Source: Pseudomonas brassicacearum subsp. neoaurantiaca (GTDB lineage Bacteria > Pseudomonadota > Gammaproteobacteria > Pseudomonadales > Pseudomonadaceae). Taken from it: a stretch of DNA of 64,000 nt. Both the position numbers and the translations under genes were made by a program. The DNA lies in the NCBI RefSeq assembly GCF_013608025.1, contig NZ_VDLV01000055.1, positions 210,884 to 274,883 on the forward strand, given 5' to 3'. The notes beneath the pieces were generated by a model. It did not search any database. It saw nothing but the letters and a program-made list of their open reading frames with translations, and was not told the DNA's origin. Of the stretch, positions 61,301-64,000 are shown in pieces. Position 1 is the stretch's first letter. The number at the start of each line of letters is the position of its first letter.

Positions 61301-63267
61301 AGCGTCACTTCCGCGAGCGCGGCATCAACGTCCAGGAAGACAGCATCACCGTGGTGGGCGTCGGCGACATGGCCGGCGACGTGTTCGGCAATGGCTTGTT
61401 GATGTCCGACAAGTTGCAGTTGGTCGCGGCCTTCAACCACTTGCACATCTTCATCGACCCGAATCCTGAGCCGGCCAGCAGCTTCGCCGAGCGCAAGCGT
61501 CTGTTCGACCTGCCGCGTTCGGCCTGGACCGACTACGACGCCAGCATCATGTCCGAAGGCGGCGGCATCTTCTCGCGCAGCGCGAAGAGCATCGCGATTT
61601 CGCCGCAGATGAAAGAGCGCTTCGACATCAAGGCCGACAAGCTGACCCCGACCGAGCTGCTGAACGCCTTGCTCAAGGCGCCGGTGGACCTGTTGTGGAA
61701 CGGCGGTATCGGCACTTACGTCAAGGCCAGCACCGAAAGCCACGCCGATGTCGGCGACAAGGCCAACGATGCGCTACGCGTGAACGGTAACGAACTGCGC
61801 TGCAAGGTCGTGGGCGAGGGCGGTAACCTGGGCATGACCCAACTGGGTCGCGTCGAGTTCGGCCTCAACGGTGGCGGTTCCAACACCGACTTCATCGACA
61901 ACGCCGGCGGCGTGGACTGCTCCGACCACGAAGTGAACATCAAGATCCTGCTCAACGAAGTGGTGCAGGCTGGTGACATGACCGACAAGCAACGCAACCA
62001 GTTGCTGGCGAGCATGACCGACGAAGTCGGTGGCCTGGTGTTGGGCAACAACTACAAGCAGACCCAGGCCCTGTCCCTGGCGGCCCGTCGCGCGTTTGTG
62101 CGGATCGCTGAATACAAGCGCCTGATGAACGACCTGGAAGCCCGTGGCAAGCTGGACCGCGCCATCGAGTTCCTGCCGACCGAAGAACAGCTGGCCGAAC
62201 GTGTCGCGGCAGGCCATGGCCTGACCCGTGCCGAACTGTCGGTGCTGATCTCCTACAGCAAGATCGACCTCAAGGAAGCGCTGCTCAACTCCCTGGTGCC
62301 GGACGATGATTACCTGACCCGTGACATGGAGACGGCTTTCCCGCCAACCCTGGTGAGCAAGTTCTCCGAGGCCATGCGTCGCCATCGCCTGAAGCGCGAG
62401 ATCGTCAGCACCCAGATCGCCAACGACCTGGTCAACCACATGGGCATTACCTTCGTCCAGCGGTTGAAAGAGTCGACCGGCATGAGCCCGGCGAACGTGG
62501 CCGGTGCTTATGTGATCGTTCGGGACATTTTCCATCTCCCGCACTGGTTCCGTCAGATTGAAGCCCTGGATCACCAGGTTTCCGCCGACGTGCAACTGGA
62601 GCTGATGGACGAGCTGATGCGCCTGGGTCGCCGTGCCACGCGGTGGTTCCTGCGCAGCCGCCGCAACGAGCAGAACGCTGCCCGTGACGTCGCTCACTTC
62701 GGTCCGCACCTGGCGGCGTTGGGCCTCAAGCTCGACGAACTGCTGGAAGGTCCGACCCGCGAAGGCTGGCAGACCCGCTACCAGGCCTACGTGGCGGCGG
62801 GTGTGCCGGAGTTGCTGGCGCGCATGGTTGCAGGTACTACGCACCTGTACACCTTGTTGCCGATCATCGAGGCGTCCGACGTCACTGGCCAGAACGCGGC
62901 CGATGTGGCCAAGGCTTACTTCGCGGTGGGCAGCGCGTTGGACATTACCTGGTACCTGCAACAGATCAGTGCCTTGCCAGTGGAAAACAACTGGCAGGCC
63001 CTGGCCCGTGAAGCGTTCCGCGATGACATCGACTGGCAGCAGCGGGCGATCACCATCTCGGTCCTGCAGGAAGGCGACGGTAGCCAGGACGTGGAAACCC
63101 GTCTGGCGCTGTGGCTTGAGCAGCATCACGAAATGGTCGAGCGCTGGCGCGCCATGCTGGTGGACATCCGTGCCGCCAGCGGCACCGACTACGCCATGTA
63201 CGCGGTTGCCAACCGTGAGCTGCTGGACTTGGCGTTGAGTGGTCAGGCGGTCGTAACGGCCAACTGA
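58399..63267 (+). CDS. gdhB: NAD-specific glutamate dehydrogenase, large (about 180 kDa) type
   Basis: A 1622-residue NAD-dependent glutamate dehydrogenase of the L_180 class, which deaminates glutamate to 2-oxoglutarate for catabolism. The long N-terminal half carries ACT-like regulatory segments (LPFLVDSVRTELNRRGYSIH). The catalytic part near residues 810-1200 contains NVARGGLRWSDREEDYRTEV, VPVGAKGGFLPR, the cofactor loop VVGVGDMAGDVFGNG and GEGGNLGMTQLGRVEF. A helical C-terminal region follows. GGAG at 58387-58390 fixes the start. A strong intrinsic terminator stands 20 bp after the stop. Confidence 0.95.
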   Translation: MAFFTAASKADFQHQLQAALAQHISEQALPQVALFAEQFFGIISLDELTQRRLSDLAGCTLSAWRLLERFDHAQPQVRVYNPDYERHGWQSTHTAVEVLHHDLPFLVDSVRTELNRRGYSIHTLQTTVLSVRRGSKGELLEILPKGTQGDDVQQESLMYLEIDRCANAAELNVLSKELEQVLGEVRVAVADFEPMKAKVQEILASLDNSAYATDADEKAEIKSFLEWLVGNHFTFLGYEEFVVRDEADGGHIEYDPESFLGLTKLLRAGLTAEDLRIEDYAVNYLREPTVLSFAKAAHPSRVHRPAYPDYVSIREIDADGKVIKECRFMGLYTSSVYGESVRVIPYIRRKVAEIERRSGFQAKAHLGKELAQVVEVLPRDDLFQTPVDELFSTVMSIVQIQERNKIRVFLRKDPYGRFCYCLAYVPRDIYSTEVRQKIQQVLMERLKASDCEFWTFFSESVLARVQLILRVDPKNRIDIDPLLLEKEVVQACRSWKDDYASLVIESFGEAQGTNVLSDFPKGFPAGYRERFAAHSAVVDMQHLLSLNETNPLVMSFYQPLGQVSGQRELHCKLYHADTPLALSDVLPILENLGLRVLGEFPYRLRHTNGREFWIHDFAFTAAEGLDLDIQQLNDTLQDAFVHIVRGDAENDAFNRLVLTAGLPWRDVALLRAYARYLKQIRLGFDLGYIASTLNNHTDIARELTRLFKTRFYLARKLTGDDLEDKQLRLEQAILSALDDVQVLNEDRILRRYLDLIKATLRTNFYQTDANGQNKSYFSFKFNPHLIPELPKPVPKFEIFVYSPRVEGVHLRFGNVARGGLRWSDREEDYRTEVLGLVKAQQVKNSVIVPVGAKGGFLPRRLPLGGSRDEIAAEGIACYRIFISGLLDITDNLKDGALVPPANVVRHDDDDPYLVVAADKGTATFSDIANGIAIDYGFWLGDAFASGGSAGYDHKKMGITAKGAWVGVQRHFRERGINVQEDSITVVGVGDMAGDVFGNGLLMSDKLQLVAAFNHLHIFIDPNPEPASSFAERKRLFDLPRSAWTDYDASIMSEGGGIFSRSAKSIAISPQMKERFDIKADKLTPTELLNALLKAPVDLLWNGGIGTYVKASTESHADVGDKANDALRVNGNELRCKVVGEGGNLGMTQLGRVEFGLNGGGSNTDFIDNAGGVDCSDHEVNIKILLNEVVQAGDMTDKQRNQLLASMTDEVGGLVLGNNYKQTQALSLAARRAFVRIAEYKRLMNDLEARGKLDRAIEFLPTEEQLAERVAAGHGLTRAELSVLISYSKIDLKEALLNSLVPDDDYLTRDMETAFPPTLVSKFSEAMRRHRLKREIVSTQIANDLVNHMGITFVQRLKESTGMSPANVAGAYVIVRDIFHLPHWFRQIEALDHQVSADVQLELMDELMRLGRRATRWFLRSRRNEQNAARDVAHFGPHLAALGLKLDELLEGPTREGWQTRYQAYVAAGVPELLARMVAGTTHLYTLLPIIEASDVTGQNAADVAKAYFAVGSALDITWYLQQISALPVENNWQALAREAFRDDIDWQQRAITISVLQEGDGSQDVETRLALWLEQHHEMVERWRAMLVDIRAASGTDYAMYAVANRELLDLALSGQAVVTAN

Positions 63268-63287
63268 TTCGCTGATGAATGAAAAAG

Positions 63288-63317
63288 CCCCGCATCGAGA
63301 GATGCGGGGTTTTTTTA
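63288..63317 (+). terminator. Intrinsic terminator of gdhB
   Basis: A perfect 9-bp stem CCCCGCATC / GATGCGGGG around a GAGA loop, followed by an uninterrupted T-run (63310-63316). It is the clearest terminator in the window. Confidence 0.95.
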
Positions 63318-63352
63318 TGGGTCATGTTTCAGCCCATGAAGGCCGGAAGCTC

Positions 63353-63484
63353 TTGTGGCGAGGGGATTTATCCCCGCTGGGCTGCGCAGCAGCCCTAAAG
63401 CCTTGGCCCCTGTCTTACAGGCCCACCGAGTTGCCTGATTTGGGTCTGCTTCGCAGCCCAGCGGGGATAAATCCCCTCGCCACA
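63353..63484. repeat. REPIN, type C pair
   Basis: Inverted copies of TTGTGGCGAGGGGATTTATC and its complement ending 63484, between gdhB and the convergent small gene. Confidence 0.88.
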
Positions 63485-63494
63485 GAAACCGCTG

Positions 63495-63752
63495 TCACAC
63501 AGGGCTGCGTCCGCGCAGCTCCTGCAACCGATCAGCCCCACCTTCAGCCACGCGATTCTCGATCAAACGATCAGAGCCACCCTCGGCAACACGATTCTGA
63601 ATCAGTCGATCGGAGCCACCTTCAGCCAGTTGATGTGCAGCCTGGTCGTAGGACGACGGTGCGCTTTCGGCTGCGGCGATGTTCGACAGGGTGGCGCCGC
63701 CAACCAAGGTCAGGGCGATTGCCAGGGACGAGAGTTTCGAGAAATTGATCAT
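63495..63752 (-). CDS. Small exported protein with three 13-residue repeats
   Basis: An 85-residue protein with a signal peptide (MINFSKLSSLAIALTLVGGATLSNIAAAE, cleavage near residue 28). The mature part contains three tandem 13-residue units: LAEGGSDRLIQNR, VAEGGSDRLIENR and VAEGGADRLQELR. The spacing and conserved Gly-Gly-x-Asp-Arg suggest a repetitive surface or binding peptide; no function is known to me. The GGAG of AAGGAGAAACACC precedes the ATG. It faces gdhB across a type C REPIN. Confidence 0.75.
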   Translation of the reverse strand: MINFSKLSSLAIALTLVGGATLSNIAAAESAPSSYDQAAHQLAEGGSDRLIQNRVAEGGSDRLIENRVAEGGADRLQELRGRSPV

Positions 63753-64000
63753 GGTGTTTCTCCTTGCGCTTGTTTGAGTGGGCCAGTGCAGCGGATGTGC
63801 TGCTGTCCGGTGAGTGCAGTTAAACGCGCAGGTGTATCGATGGTGTGTGCCGCAAGGGCCCGAAATCAGCGGATTCGTATCAATCGGCTGTTCCTATACA
63901 GAGCGATACAAAACGCCTTGAAAAAAATCCCAGCCGACCGGGAGGTTGCCGGCCGCCCTGTAGTGATGGCCGATAATCGCACGATAGTTCCGGCTGGATC

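Noticed and set aside
58369..61743. 1124-codon antisense frame opposite gdhB
   Set aside because: Shadow of gdhB; composition is Val/Gln/His/Leu-rich without domains, and gdhB itself is certain.
3061..63484. REP/REPIN repeats considered as a CRISPR array
   Set aside because: Units are dispersed inverted pairs with variable interiors in many gaps, not regularly spaced direct repeats with spacers.
63966..64000. Possible gene start ATG GCC GAT AAT CGC at the right edge
   Set aside because: The frame is open to the edge but only 11 codons are visible and no ribosome site precedes it, so it cannot be supported.

Overview
The window is a GC-rich chromosomal segment that reads as a Pseudomonas of the P. 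fluorescens group. Three things point there: the housekeeping order mltD-gloB-methyltransferase-rnhA-dnaQ and nadK-phosphoesterase-rhomboid-DUF1315-DUF2797-pepN; a complete 2-ketogluconate (kgu) operon with its PtxS repressor and operators; and many short palindromic REP/REPIN repeats of three sequence types in the intergenic gaps. No rRNA, tRNA, CRISPR array, prophage or insertion sequence was seen. Calls rest on reading translations and motifs; no database search was run.

Layout. 1-4.0 kb: cell-wall, glyoxalase, RNase H and DNA polymerase epsilon genes. 4.2-9.4 kb: a GNAT acetyltransferase, a LysR regulator, a small conserved protein, an FMN reductase, an isolated arsB and a DUF1853 protein. 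9.5-16.0 kb: a tightly packed forward run from nadK to pepN. 16.3-19.8 kb: an exported YCF48-like propeller protein and an RND/MMPL transporter. 20.0-24.7 kb: one 1561-residue toxin-like protein. 24.8-31.8 kb: a pentonate-type sugar-acid pathway (GntR regulator, IlvD/Edd dehydratase, MFS carrier, AraD1/FAH dehydratase, semialdehyde dehydrogenase). 32-34.7 kb: a DUF5629 protein, an exported lactonase-like propeller and four very small exported or membrane proteins. 34.8-40.3 kb: sbcD-sbcC-GST operon. 40.6-47.4 kb: six-gene moxR/DUF58/DUF4381/batA/batB-C/batD operon. 47.6-49.8 kb: an AT-richer island with one ABC exporter. 49.8-55.1 kb: kguE-K-T-D and ptxS. 55.4-64 kb: a WG-repeat membrane protein, a small acidic protein, the giant NAD-glutamate dehydrogenase gdhB with a clear terminator, and a small exported repeat protein.

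How parts work together. The sugar-acid genes would take an aldonate in by the MFS carrier, dehydrate it twice and oxidise the semialdehyde to 2-oxoglutarate. The kgu genes take up 2-ketogluconate, phosphorylate it and reduce it to 6-phosphogluconate. GdhB links glutamate to 2-oxoglutarate. Several of these genes carry an AAnAAnAA motif next to the ribosome binding site, which fits shared Hfq/Crc catabolite repression. Local operators (PtxS palindromes, GntR-type palindromes, ArgR-like half-sites) are visible in the matching promoter regions.

The least explained parts are the 1561-residue toxin-like protein, the isolated low-GC ABC exporter with a possible 31-codon ORF in front of it, the cluster of tiny exported proteins, and the 13-residue-repeat exported protein near the right edge.
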